Shown in pieces: positions 34,824 to 46,243 of a stretch of DNA of 64,000 nt. Below the pieces are notes generated by a model. That model did no database searches. It saw nothing but the letters and a program-made list of their open reading frames with translations, and was not told the DNA's origin. The stretch comes from Pascua guehoae. Its lineage: Eukaryota; Basidiomycota; Tremellomycetes; Trichosporonales; Trichosporonaceae. The position numbers were made by a program, and so were the translations under genes. The stretch spans positions 1,127,829 to 1,191,828 of the forward strand of contig BCJX01000012.1 in NCBI GenBank assembly GCA_001600415.1, read 5' to 3'. How positions within the stretch are numbered: the stretch's first letter is position 1; each line of letters opens with the position of its first letter.

Positions 34824-35689
34824 CCTGTAAGCAGTACGAGACAGGGGTGCAAAGCGGTCAAGAGTTGAGTTTATGTGTAAGCAGACGAGATGGCAGAAAG
34901 GGTTTGTTATTGCTGTCAACAGCTGGGTCTTTTGGGTGAGTCAACTGGCCGACTTTTGTTTCCGACCGACGCGTTCACGTGAAGTGACGTCATGCGAGTT
35001 GCGATCAAACTCACTGGTCCAAGCAGGTGAACGCAGCAACGCCTCCTCTATGTATGTATGCAAGTGCGCCCTGGGCACTGCATAAATTGGCCGTCCACAA
35101 CAGGGCTCAAGAGAGTCGTAACAAGATACTGTATGTACATCGAGACTGGCCAGGTTTACAGACTAGAGTGTGGGGTCTTGCATCAAGGTCAGCCAAGACA
35201 CATTCACTCTCATTTTCCTAATTCTAGTTGTCCCTGAGATTATTGTTTCACCCAGACTCTCGGGTTGTATTAAGCTCTGCACATGGAACATGAGGCTAGC
35301 CATTGCCAGAGTCATTATTGCCAGGCCATGCCAGGCTAGCTTGGCACATTGGGTGCGACGCGCGACGGGATTGCCCATGCCCGATTCTGACCCTTTGTGC
35401 GCGCCACCCGAGGGAGGGGACGCTTTACGCTCTGGATGGGGTAAAGGGCGACGAGGCATCCTGCGCCATGCGCCACCGAAACCCTCCGTCTCAAGTCGTC
35501 CTCGCGTCTCCCGACCTGTGGTGTGGTGCTCGGCAACAAACGCGTGCGTCTCATCAGACAGACTGTCGGTTGCTCCGAGTGCCACGACACGATACGACAC
35601 GACAACATTACCCTCGTCGCCTCGTCTCAACTTTGTCCATCTCGTGCTTTTTCACAATCCACCATCATCCATCACCCACACGATCCACC
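34824..35689. promoter_or_regulatory. divergent promoter region, AlkB-like / SSP120-like
   Basis: 866 bp between the two start codons, with a CT/CA-rich leader-like stretch just before 35690. No gene is visible in it. Confidence 0.4.
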
Positions 35690-37669
35690 ATGGCACGCAG
35701 ACTAGCTGTACTCCTCCTCGCAGGCGTTGCACTCGCACACGGCGAGCACGGACACGGACACGACGACGACCCGTCGCTGGGGTACGCGGAGCGGCATGTG
35801 CGTATGGCTTCCTGGGGCTGGAGAGAGGGGAGGTGGCGGCGGGAGGTGGGAGGTGAGAAGTGGGGAGGGGAGGGGACACGGACCAGCGGTCACGGATGGG
35901 TCACGCTGCGTCGGGACGGGGGGTGGCACGGACGTGCGGTGTTGACTGGCGGCGGGGGCGATGCCTCTCTCCGCCGAGGCCGAAGATTTGTGCGGCGTCC
36001 AGGCGTCCAGTGTCATCTCCCGTGTGGAGCCTCGGGACGCTAGTGCACTGCTGTCTCCGGCGACACCTCTCCGCATACCCATACGACCCCATGAAACCTC
36101 CCTCCCCACTGCCAAGGCCCGACACCCGCGCCAAGACCGCGAGACCAGTATTGCTAACGACCAGATGGCGGCCGAGCACCACATTGACTCGTTTGACCTC
36201 CCGGCCTTTTTCAAGCTGCACGACCTCAACCTCGACGGCGTGTGGGACCGCGACGAGATTGCCGCCCTGTATGGACTGCGCCACCGCTCGGTGCTCGGTG
36301 GGGAGAAGGAGAAGAATGCAGGGCTCGAGGACCGCATCGTCAGCGCCGTCCTCGCAAAGCTCGACACGAATGGGGATGGTGAGTTGGGGTGTGGGGCTTG
36401 TTGGGATCCGGCTGGGTGTTACGGGACGGAGCGGGGAGCGGGCGCGGGGGGAGGGGCGGTGAGCAGCGGTTTGGGACAGGGAGCGGGGAGTGCGCCCGGG
36501 CTGTAGGCTGCAACTGCGGCCTCCGCCGGAGGGGAGCTGGTACCCAGTGGCCCAGTCGCCAGCGAGTGGCTCGGACGAGCACGCAAACAACAGCGACACC
36601 CGACAGGAGTCGCCGGACGGAGACGGGGGTACGGCGAGTTGCGGTGGCGGTGTCTAAAGCCGCCTGCGTCAATCTTCGGAGAGGCTCCAGCGCCACGGCT
36701 GTCACCGCCCACGGCATGCTCGGCGCATAGGCCGTCTTGCACCCTCAGTGACCCAGTGGGCAGCGGACGAGTGTGCCGAGCTGGCCTGAGCACAAAGATC
36801 GACAGGGAGGAGTCGGCCGTGTCACTGCGCGGCGATTGACCTTTCCCTATGCGGGCCGGCTGTGCTCTGGCGCACGCATACAACGCACTCACACAGCGCA
36901 CTGACACACGCAGGCAAGGTCTCACTGGAAGAGTTTGTCGCGGGAGGCAAGGACTCGCTGACTGTCATTGGCGACTTCAAGGACCTGGGCCACCACTACG
37001 ACGAGGAGTCCGAGTAGTGAGTGTTATGCCCGCCTCAGACGCCGTCGAACATACACTGACGGCAGCTTCCTGCACCACGAAGAGGTGTGTGGCATGTTTC
37101 TGCACCAACCCTGACGCCAGCTCTACCATTCGACGCCCGAGACGCAGACAGACGAGTCGTACACGCATCCCGAGGGTGAGCTGCGGTCCGCGTGGTGTTG
37201 CTGACTCTAGACATTGAGCACTTTAAGCGTGAGCCGCGGTGGTGTGCAAGCAAGAGCAACCTCGGATCTCTCGAATCTCTTTGCCCTCTTGACACCCCTC
37301 GTGCCTACTTTTCCCCGACTAACCACAGACCACGACCACATTGAAGACGAAGAAGACGCGCGCGAACGCATCTTCCTCGGCCTCGACCCCGACGCCGACC
37401 TCGAACAGGACCACGAGGCGCCCCCCGACCCCCTGGCCGACCACGCCCACGCCCCCGGCGAGGGACCCCAGGGCGCCGCGGGCCACGAGGGCGCAGGCGC
37501 ACCCCCGCTCGAGGGCGAGGAGCCCGCCGAAAAGGCACGTGCAGAGCGCGCAGCACGCCGCACGCCGCCCAACCGCCTCCAGGACGACACGCCAAAGGGC
37601 CCCGGGGGGCGGTTCCGCCACAATACCGAGGAGCGCGCCAAGAAGGATGCACCGTACAAGTATAGGTGA
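35690..37669 (+). CDS. SSP120/nucleobindin-like EF-hand protein of the secretory pathway
   Basis: Seven exons: 35690-35797, 36165-36378, 36914-37016, 37066-37084, 37121-37175, 37211-37228, 37329-37669; about 285 aa. A signal peptide MARRLAVLLLAGVALA is followed by a His/Asp stretch (HGEHGHGHDDD). The conserved opening HMAAEHHIDSFDLPAFFKLHD leads into EF-hand 1 (DLNLDGVWDRDE). EF-hand 2 (DTNGDGKVSLEE) is split by a 535-nt intron. A long acidic, Pro-rich tail with DHDHIEDEEDARERIF ends NTEERAKKDAPYKYR. Family members act in the ER/Golgi lumen as calcium-binding cargo or cargo-sorting proteins. The last stop (AGG TGA) overlaps a possible GTGAGT donor, so a further small 3' exon (e.g. from 37829) is possible. 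Confidence 0.85.
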
Positions 37670-38441
37670 GTCGGGCGGGCTGTGGGCTGTGGGCCGTGGG
37701 CCGTGGAGGGTGGGTGGACCCTGGGGGGGGGGGGGGGGGGGGAGTTGTGTACTGTTGGGAGTCGTGAGGTTGTGGCGCTTCTGTTGGGGTGTACGGCACG
37801 GGGAATGTGATGCTGCCGAGTCTGCCCAGGGGCTACGATGACTGGCTCCCGGGCTGTAATCGGCTTCCGAACCATGTCTTCACCGGGGGGGGGAGAAGTA
37901 AAGACGCGGTGACAGCCCTTGGATTCGATGGCATGGGAGAGCGGCGCAAGGACAGACGCAGGGACAAGCCCTGCGGAGTGTGATGGCCTGTGAGAGGGTT
38001 GTGGAGGAACGGGACACCGGGGAGGCAGAAGAAAAAACCGGCGACACGAGTAGGGTACGCCAGCAGTTGAAGCAGGCAGCGCGACCAGAATTGGGCCGCA
38101 CCCACCATGACGCGGGGCAGGCCGAGTGAGAAGAGAATCCGTACCGACGAGCAGAGCAGTGCTGAGACGACCACCAGGAAGTACCCGCTGACAGGCAGGA
38201 TGCGCCCTGGACTCCGCTCCGACGAGTTTTAGTAGTGCATGCAATCTAGTCTATAGTTCTGTGGATGTGTCACGGCTGGCCGTGGATGCTCTGTGCTCGT
38301 GTCGGGGTCGTGCTGGGTCGTGCTATCGTCCGTGTGTCATGTGCGTCCATGTGAACCAGCCAGCGTCGTCCCAGCGCCGCCGTCGTGCTGGCGTACAGCA
38401 TGTGTCGCCGCTGCGTAGTAGGTGCAAGGCAAAGCCGCCTC
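37670..38441. other. convergent spacer with G20 run
   Basis: Contains 20 consecutive G at 37723-37742. No independent gene is supported; the frame 37829-37983 could be an alternative last exon of the SSP120-like gene. Confidence 0.4.
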
Positions 38442-40748
38442 CTATTCCTTGGCACTAAACGCCCAACTCGTCAACCAATCTGCCACGACCCCGCCCGGCC
38501 CGACCGGCTGCATGATACCGTCCCCTGCAAACCCGGCATCCAAGAATGCCTCTGTCAACAGGCCCCCGGCCGCGAGCATGACGGCGTAAAACCACACCCT
38601 GCCGGCCCACCCCGCGACGCGGCGGTGCGTGATGCGCTTGAAGGCGGTTTCGGCCGCGCAGGCGGCGCCCGACACGAGAAAGCAGCCGCCGATGCCCCAC
38701 AGGTCTGGGAGGGGGGACATTGAGAGCGTGCCGAGGACGTGGAGGGCGGCGCTGAAGGTGAATGTGAGCGGGAAGAGGGTGAACGAGTTTATGGGCAGGC
38801 GGAGGAGCGCGAGGAGTGTGCTCGAGAGGATTATGAATTGGTGCTGGGAGTGTTAGTCGGTGGGGTGGGGGATGGAGAACACGACTGGGACGCGGGTGGG
38901 TAGAGTGCACAAAGCGAGCGACAGTGGTGCAGGGAAGGCATGCTGAGAGCAGGGGAAGAGTGTACGGGGTGAGTACGCAGAGGCTGCAGAGAGGAGCGGT
39001 GGGACAAGAGACAAGGAGGCAAGAGACAAGGACGCAAGAGACAAGGACGCAAGAGACAAGGAGGCAAGAGGCAAGGTTGACTGGTAGCGAGGTGACTAAC
39101 ACGGCGAACAAGGCAAGACTAGCCGAGCAGAACTCGGGCTCGTCCACACGCGGGCCCGGGTCTGTACCCTGGCACAACACTGCAATTCTGCCCTGCACAG
39201 GTCTGCAAGTCTTGTGCGATTCTGCAAGTGCCCCCTGCTGCACCCCTTCGCAATTCTGCGTTTCGTGCAACTCTGGGCCATTTCAACCCTCTTGACGCGC
39301 TCCAAACGGCGCGCTGCACACGACAAGCACACCCGGCCAGGAGCTGACTCAATCTCGTCTTCTCGCCCTCATTGAGCGTGCCGATCCGGTCTTGTGCACA
39401 AGGCTCAACCTCATCTCCACACAACTCCCTGGCTCAGCTTGTTTTGCACACAGACCCTCCACTCAGCCTCTTCCCGACGCCCTTCAACATCCTAGGCCCT
39501 AGCGACAGCGACTCACCCGGAAGAGCTGATGCCACCGCCTGCCCCAAAAGTCAATCATCGAGTCTGCGTTGAAGGGGTTATCAAACAGGTTTACGTCCCA
39601 GGCCTTGACCTCCCAGAAGCCGGACGCGAGGCAGAGCGTGGCGGTGGCGTGGTATCCCCAACTGAGCGCCTGCCAGATGGCCACGAGGACGCCGGCCTTG
39701 ACGGCTGCCGTGATGGCCCATGGGGCAATGTCCCACGCGAGGACGTGGGGGAGGAACACGAGGTGCTGCTCGTGGATGAAGCGCTGGAGCGTATGCGGTC
39801 CGCCCGTTTGCATGGGTGCACCGACGGTGCGGAGGAGCGAGAAGAATGTGTCGAGCACGAGCCAGTGCATGGCGGCGTGCAGCGCGTGCCGCCCCACCGC
39901 CCCTGCGCGGGTACGTGGGCGCGATCCTTTGCCCACGGGGGGCAGGTGCCGCTCAAGATGCACGCCCTGGATGGAGCGGTTGGGGCGGCCATCCTTGTCC
40001 AGCCCCACGGCGCCGAGCGACACGAGGCGCGAGTTGATCACCAGGTCAATTGCCGAGATGAGCCGCGGTCGCCCGTGCGCCGTCCACGGGTCCCGGAGGT
40101 GGTCGCGCAGCAGCCCAAACTCGACAGACTTGACCGTCAGGTGGATGACGGCAACGGTCAGGCAGCAGTTGAACACGTTCAGGTCGGGTTCTGCGCGTCA
40201 GTCGGGCCGAGGTGATGGGGTCCGTTCCAGGTCCGGCCGCTCGGCAATCTCGTCGCGCGGCGGTGTAGATCTCCTTGCTGCCCGGATCACGCAACAGCAA
40301 CCCTTGAAGATATCGCATCGCCTCAATGGCTCATACCCCCACCACACAGCCTTCTCAACACCACTCGCTCCTCGACCAGCCGCTCGCAGCCGCCCGCACC
40401 CACCCACTCACCATGTATCTTCCACGACCCCAACGCCTGCCACAGCATCGTGACAGACAGCATCATGAGCGCGGCCCGCATCCCCCGCGTCCCCGGCTTG
40501 AGCAACAGGTACGCCTGCGCCAACAGCGGCATGGTCGAGATCATAAAGTATGCCATCCACACGCTCCAGTCGCGATGCGCCGGCCGCGCAGTCGCAAGGA
40601 CATTGGCATTCAGCGCGTTCAGCACCTGTAGCCCAAACCGGCGCGTAAAGTTCAGGTGCGATGAGAGAGTCGACAGAAACGACGTGTGTGTTGGCGTCGG
40701 CGTCGGGGCGGGCGGGGCCCGTGGCACAGCGGCGCCGGGGGCGGCCAT
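38442..40748 (-). CDS. membrane-bound O-acyltransferase, wax-synthase-domain family
   Basis: Exons (minus): 40748-40412, 40190-39517, 38843-38442; 470 aa, in phase. The signature DFWGRRWHQLFR ends exon 2 and is typical of fungal wax-synthase-like (Tri7/Ayg-type) acyltransferases. About eight hydrophobic segments surround it (e.g. WSVWMAYFMISTMPLLAQAYLLL). Such enzymes move an acyl group from acyl-CoA to a hydroxyl acceptor in ER-type membranes; the substrate here is unknown. The second intron (673 nt) is the longest in the window and contains a 15-bp minisatellite. The start is the ATG at 40748, 70 bp downstream of purine/GTC-rich DNA. Confidence 0.85.
39001..39075. repeat. 15-bp minisatellite in acyltransferase intron 2
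   Basis: About five units of AGACAAGGAGGCAAG / AGACAAGGACGCAAG lie in the middle of the 673-nt intron. Confidence 0.9.
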
Positions 40749-43719
40749 GGTCAACTGCCGGCGGCGGTAGTCGTGATCGTGCGTGTCGTGCGTGGTGAGT
40801 CGTGCGTCGTGCGTCGTCGTCGCTCAGGTCCGCGTCGGGTTAATTGTCCGTCGGGGGTTTGCGCAGTCGTCGGTCGAGTCACGCGTCGTGTGCTCTTGGT
40901 CGCAGAGGGATCGTCGTACAGTATGGTCGTATGCGTAGTAGGTGACGGTGGAAGAGAGATTATCTGATGTATCTGAAAAGTAGTGTAAAGAAACAAAGAT
41001 GTCGGCGCTGGAACGACCCACTGGCCCACCTGACGTCCAGCTGGAATCGAATCGTGGCCGAGTCGTGCGAGTGGGTGGCAACCCCACAGAAAGGTTGGGT
41101 ACAACAGTACAGTAGTAGTGTCCGATCGTCGACGTCATTGCCCCACACAAGACAAACACAACACAATGCTGCAGACCCGTTCCTGAATCTATGTCGTACC
41201 ACTACAACCTCGTACAGCGCATGCATGCAGACATCGGGGTGAGGCAGGCCATGCCAGCCATGATGGCCGTGCTCCAAGCTTGGTTCGTGCATCTACTTGT
41301 ATTAGCGGCCCCATGGATGTACCACAACTGTGGAGCTGTCCCAGCTCGCCAGCCGCTAGCAGCATGCTCCTGCCCGGCATGGTCCTTGTTGGTCGCAAAC
41401 TCATGACGTGGCCACTGTACGCGCGTCGCAGTCAAGCGAGCACGCGACATGGGCGACACGACTTTGCCACTTGCTGACTCGACACACAGCCAGCACACGC
41501 GCGAGACACGCTGCAGAAGCACAATCCGCCCAGCCGGCACCTGACGCGACGAGGTGGTATTCCAACCGCTAGGCAGCAGAATTGCACCCAGTCTTGGCCT
41601 CCTGCTGGTGGCTACAGATCGCAGGCAGACTGCCGGCTGACCAGTACGGGGTTTTGTATCTCACACCAATGCAGCACGCGGCGCGTATACAGTACATGTC
41701 TGTTGACAGCCCAGGTTAACCAGGATGAACGTTCGACTCTGGCGTACGGCTCGTGCCTGGGGTTCCCGATACCTCGTACCGAACGCGTCGACTCGGACTT
41801 TGGATATGCATACCGCCCTCAGTCTCGCGTGGATCGACGTACGTACGCGTGTACGGACCGGCGTGGATCCAGACGCATGCTAAGACGCAGAGCAACAGAG
41901 CAGCTGGGACCTAGATTCTTGAGAATGAGGGCGGTCTGAGTCACATCGACAACTCTGATGCCCTTTCCCGGGGACTGTTCCGTGCGCTTGGTTTTCTGCA
42001 AAGGCACCAACCACCACATGCCCTTTGTCAATGGCCCCCCGCGATACCCAGGTCCACCAAAACTTGTCGCGCTGTCGACCATGTCGAGAGCGTGACAGCG
42101 ACCAACCTAATCCCAGCGAGACGGGCCAGAAACCCAGCGATAACGAGACGAACACTCATGTATCGCACAGCACGCAACACCCCCGAAATCGCGGCTGTGT
42201 CGGTGCTCTCTCTCTCTCCCTCACACTCGCTCGCGCACTGCGTTGCCCGATGGGTGTGGCGTGCCTCGATGCCAGTGTTGGTCGTCAGTGAGATTTGTGA
42301 GTGGCGTATGTTCCTCGCCTCCTTCCCGATCTAGACGCGTTCCTCGTCCCAAACGGTTCCTCGCGACCCCGTCGTCGCCCGCTCCCCCTCTCCGCCCTCG
42401 ATACGGCTACACCCATGCACAATTCCACAAGAAGGGCGGGTGCACCAACGCAGTAGTAGTCACCGGTTGGCCGTCCCGCTGCCCCTTGCAAGCAGACATG
42501 CAGGCTCTGGTCTGTGCCATGGCTGGACTCGAAGTGGGCACAAGTTGTAAAGATGTGCAGGGTACGGTACATTATCCGCCCATACCTGCCCTGTGCAGGC
42601 AGAAACAACCCAGCAGGCCAGCAGTCAGCAACCACCAGTACAGTCCCAACAGGCTCGTCTCCGCCTGCAGCCTGGCCATTGACAGGTTGCACCTTGGTCA
42701 AGCTCATCTTGCAGCATGTATGCATCAACAGGGGTTGTGTCGAAACGCTCCTGGCGTTGGTTGACCCGACACTCTGCGCATCTGCCGCAACCCATGGGGC
42801 CTTTACCCACAGACCCCCCGTCAATCTCAACCGCGTTGCGGGCCTTTGTCTTGTCGCCCTTGTCGTGCATGTCGTGCCTTCTTGAGATCTTGCTTGCTTG
42901 CTTTTGTCGTGCTCTGCATACCGCACGGCCACGACCAAGACTACCGTAGGCTGGGCGCTGGTCCATGGTACGAGGCTATTGGAGGGCGGCCGTCCACGCG
43001 TCCAACGAGGTGTGCATGCGCGCCGCCACCCGCGCGCCAGTGTCAGCCAACGAGGTCCGCGCGCACAGTGCACAGTGGGAATCTGCAAAGGAAATCAAGC
43101 AGTGGGCAGTCTCGGCAGCTCGGCCTTTTGTCATGTGCAACGCATGCAACGCGAGCAACGCCAGCAACGCCAGCAACGCTCTCGATGGCTATCCTTTTGT
43201 GCATAGACCTCCTCGTACTCGTCGTCCATCTCTGCCACCTCTTGGGCCGCGGACACGCCACTCGTACGCCTCCATACGCCTCTGAACGCCTCTTGCGCCT
43301 CGTCCACCCTCGTCCACCTCGGCACCCCTTCGCTAGCACCCTGGCACTGCTTCTCGGCTTCGGTGCTTCTCCGCTTCTTTGTCTCTCTCTCATCAGCCAC
43401 AACCCACACCCAACCCCACCGGCAACAGCGACTGCACTACTGCACCTCTGAAGACGTACCTCAGACAAGCCAGACCACTCCGACCTCGTCCACTCTCTTT
43501 TCTCTCTCTCTCTCGTCCCCCGTCTCCTCTCAGGTCCGCTCCGTGTGTCGGAACACTTCACCCTCTTTCATTATTGCTTATCACCCGCCCCTCGGAATCG
43601 CCCATCTTGCCCCTGCGACGCCCAAGGCACAGATCACTCCCCCCTCCCCGGTACTAGTGCAACCTCTCATCGCAACCTTGGTACGACGACCTTGCCACCA
43701 CCGGCCGTAGCACACAGCA
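40749..43719. other. 3-kb divergent intergenic region
   Basis: Largest gene-poor stretch of the window, between the acyltransferase (-) and the GTPase (+). The several 70-260-codon ORFs overlap each other in different frames and show no domain. A 9-bp repeat (GCCAGCAAC) lies at about 43146-43180, and a CT-rich leader precedes the GTPase at about 43260-43719. A small unrecognised gene or ncRNA may be present. Confidence 0.35.
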
Positions 43720-45101
43720 ATGCCGACCTTTCTCCGAGTACGTCCACCGCCGCCGCTGGCTAGTCGGCTGCTCACACGCGCAGGTCGCAGTGATGGGCGC
43801 TGGCGGCGTGGGCAAGTCTGCCATCACGGTCCGGTTCATCACGGGCGGATACGTCGAGACGTATGACCCCACAAGTGAGCATCTGTTGCCATGCCGTTCC
43901 AGAATATACACGTCTTGTGTTGGTTGTCGGCGACATCGAGGTCGAGCGGGGGAAGAACCAACCGAGGCCAGCTGTCGTCTTGCTGCCACCCCCAACCCCC
44001 ACTGTGAAAGACACTGACGCTCCCACCTACAGTCGAAGACTCATGTAAGTGCTCCGACGCGAGCGGGCCACAACACCCGCCCGGGTGAGCTGACCCCAGA
44101 TCGCAAGCAGTTTGATGTCGACGGCCGGCCTGTCCTCCTTGAGATCTTGGATACAGGTGGGTGTACAAGTGTGCCGTGTCTCGGGTATGGTGTCGGACGG
44201 CACTATCTACACGCTGCAGAATCGTGGCAGCCTCGGACGCTAACACAATAGCCGGCATTGACCAATACGTCTCCATCTCGGACCTGTTCATCCGCGACTC
44301 GGACGGCTTTGTCTTGGTCTTCAGGTATGCCGCAACGCGCAGCTCAGTGCTCACCGCCGCAGCCTAGACCAACACGACACGTTTGAGGAGGTGCGCCGTG
44401 CACGAGAGACGGTGCAGCGCATCAAAGCCCCAGACGGCGACCATGTGCCCATGGTGATCGTCGGCAGTGAGTGCTGGGCCCGTTGGGATGGGATACCCGA
44501 CTGCACGAGGAACCCAGCTGACGCGTGCTTCTCACGCACCTACGTGCCGTCACCTGCCACCTCTACTTTGCAGACAAAGCCGACCTCGTCGACGAGCGCG
44601 AGGTGGACAATTCCGAAGGCTACCAAATGGCACAGGCCTCGGCGTGCGAGTACATTGAGACGAGTGCAGTGAGTGCGAGCAAGAGCCCAAGCAAACCCAG
44701 TGCCAGTTCCGACTTTTCCGCGCTTGCTTTTGTTTACAGTCGTCGTCGCGGTGCCATTATGGCACAGCTGTGCAATTTCAGAGGTCATTTGACCAGGCAC
44801 GGCTGGGAGAGGTGTCCAACCTTGTCACGCGTCGGAAGACCCAGACCCCCACAGCGGGCTGAGCTTAACGCCATTAAACTTTTGTGTGGATGCTGCGTGA
44901 CGACCGTCTGCACTCCACGAGACGCCGCGCGGCCTGGGAACCAGATGGAGGACCAGATCTGACGCCCCGCAGCGAACGAACACGAACATTCTGCCCGTCT
45001 TCCAATCCATCGTGCGGCAGCTACGAGCAAAGCCAGGCCTCGGGAGACGCGACAGCGTACGCACGCAGATGAAGGGGCGCAAGAAGTGTGTCGTGTTGTG
45101 A
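43720..45101 (+). CDS. RSR1: Ras-family GTPase, Rap/Rsr1-like
   Basis: Exons: 43720-43737, 43784-43874, 44033-44044, 44100-44156, 44252-44324, 44363-44466, 44574-44668, 44973-45101; 192 aa, in phase. MPTFLRVAVM then P-loop GAGGVGKS (11-18), switch I YDPTIEDSYRKQ with effector Thr, switch II DTAGIDQY in which Ile62 replaces the catalytic Gln, NKADLVDE, ETSA, then FQSIVRQLR, a polybasic KGRKK and a CVVL CaaX box. The terminal Leu predicts geranylgeranylation and plasma-membrane attachment. Non-Gln at this position and the DTAGI sequence match Rsr1/Bud1 and Rap rather than Ras, suggesting a role in bud-site or polarity choice. The last intron is 304 nt; reading straight through the 3' end of that intron gives a different, non-CaaX tail and was not chosen. 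Confidence 0.9.
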
Positions 45102-45722
45102 CCGCCACCGTCGTTGTGAGGATACGGAATGGACCGTTCGGTTCTTGGACGTGGCGCGGCGCCGGTCAGCACTGTGCTGGTTGCGTGGAGGAGAGGGGGA
45201 TTGCATCCGAGCGGGCTGAGGGGTGGGTTGAGAAGTCTGTCGCCAGCGGTTGTGCTACCCGGTCCCAGAAGAGGGGACTGTAGGTATCACTGCGGCGCTG
45301 TTTCTGTGCTACCGAGCGTGGCTCGACAGCAGGTACATCCCAGCGCTGCGGCGTCGACGCTGCCTGCACCGGCGCCCCTCAACATCCTCGGCAGCAATCA
45401 GTCAACACCCCTGGATTGGTTTGATTTGTTACACAGGTTTCTAGCATGTAATGTTGTGACTAGTACAGCTCATGTGGCACGGCACGCAGCGCCAACGAAT
45501 CCTGTGCTTCTCATTCAAACTCGCCACCATGTGGGAGACGGCCGTGCCTCGCTCCCTTCCAGCGTCTTCCACACTATACCCTACCGTTCGAGTCCTACCA
45601 TTCGCAATCTCGATGCCCGCCCAGTCCTCGGTCTGCCTTGATGTCAGCTCGACGCACTCGTACGCAACGCAGAGACGACTCACGGCACCCACACGAATGC
45701 ACCCTCAGACTCGACCCCCTCC
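45102..45722. other. convergent spacer
   Basis: 621 bp between the stops of the GTPase and the small hydrophilic protein gene. No feature was recognised. Confidence 0.4.
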
Positions 45723-45962
45723 CTACTTGTTCCCGCCAGCCTCCCCAGCCACATCCTTCCCTCCCCCACCACCCTCCCCACCAGCACCATGCTCCGTCGG
45801 CTGGAAGTGAAACTTGTTGCGCGCCGCAGCATACGCCTGCGGGCCCGCCTGGTAATCCGGCGCCGCAGCATGCCCCTCGGCCGCGGGCACCTTTTTGAGC
45901 CCGTGCTCGTCCTTGTACGCCGTCTGCTCGGTGAACATTTTCTTGTCCTTGTCCTCGGACAT
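45723..45962 (-). CDS. small hydrophilic protein, 79 aa, unknown
   Basis: Single exon, MSEDKDKKMFTEQTAYKDEH, then an Ala/Gln/Tyr-rich part (YQAGPQAYAAARNKF) and a Gly-rich tail. It has no Cys, no Trp, no membrane segment and a high charge content, like stress-induced hydrophilic proteins, but no family is claimed. The upstream in-frame ATG at 45989 would add nine residues. It shares a 281-bp divergent upstream region with the LURP-one gene. Confidence 0.6.
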   Translation of the reverse strand: MSEDKDKKMFTEQTAYKDEHGLKKVPAAEGHAAAPDYQAGPQAYAAARNKFHFQPTEHGAGGEGGGGGKDVAGEAGGNK

Positions 45963-46243
45963 GGTGCGGGGACGCGGGGCGGTGTGCAAGGCGCGGGGGA
46001 GGCGGGGGGGTCGAACGACGAGAGACGCCTGACAGAGTCGAGCGTGTAATGGACACGTTGTGCAGGCTGTTGGAGTTGAGGCAGAGGTAACTGTAAGGTT
46101 GGAACTGTAAGGTTGGTGGCGACCTCTCTGGGCGGTGGGTATTTATAAGTCCTCGTCCTCGTCCAGGTGGCGATAATGACGTCATGTGCATCCAGACTTG
46201 CGCGTCCCCTCAACCATCCGCCACCCAACCCTCGAGCATCAAC
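45963..46243. promoter_or_regulatory. divergent promoter with TATA-like box
   Basis: 281 bp between two ATGs. TATTTATAAG at about 46139-46148 lies ~100 bp before the LURP-one ATG and could serve as its TATA box. Confidence 0.5.

Noticed and set aside
34820..34919. Upstream ATG extension of the AlkB-like protein
   Set aside because: Adds 32 residues without features; MAKRRADVDD directly precedes the CUE-like helix and has better context.
37829..37983. Extra last exon of the SSP120-like gene
   Set aside because: Possible because AGGTGAGT overlaps the stop, but the added 50 residues have no family similarity; the simple stop at 37667-37669 was kept.
42285..43088. 267-codon minus-strand ORF upstream of the GTPase
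   Set aside because: Overlaps several plus-strand ORFs of equal quality and has no hydrophobic core, motif or splice support.
44669..44862. Alternative GTPase 3' exon ending ...TQTPTAG
   Set aside because: It lacks a CaaX box and the alpha-5 helix; the exon at 44973-45101 gives FQSIVRQLR and CVVL in phase.
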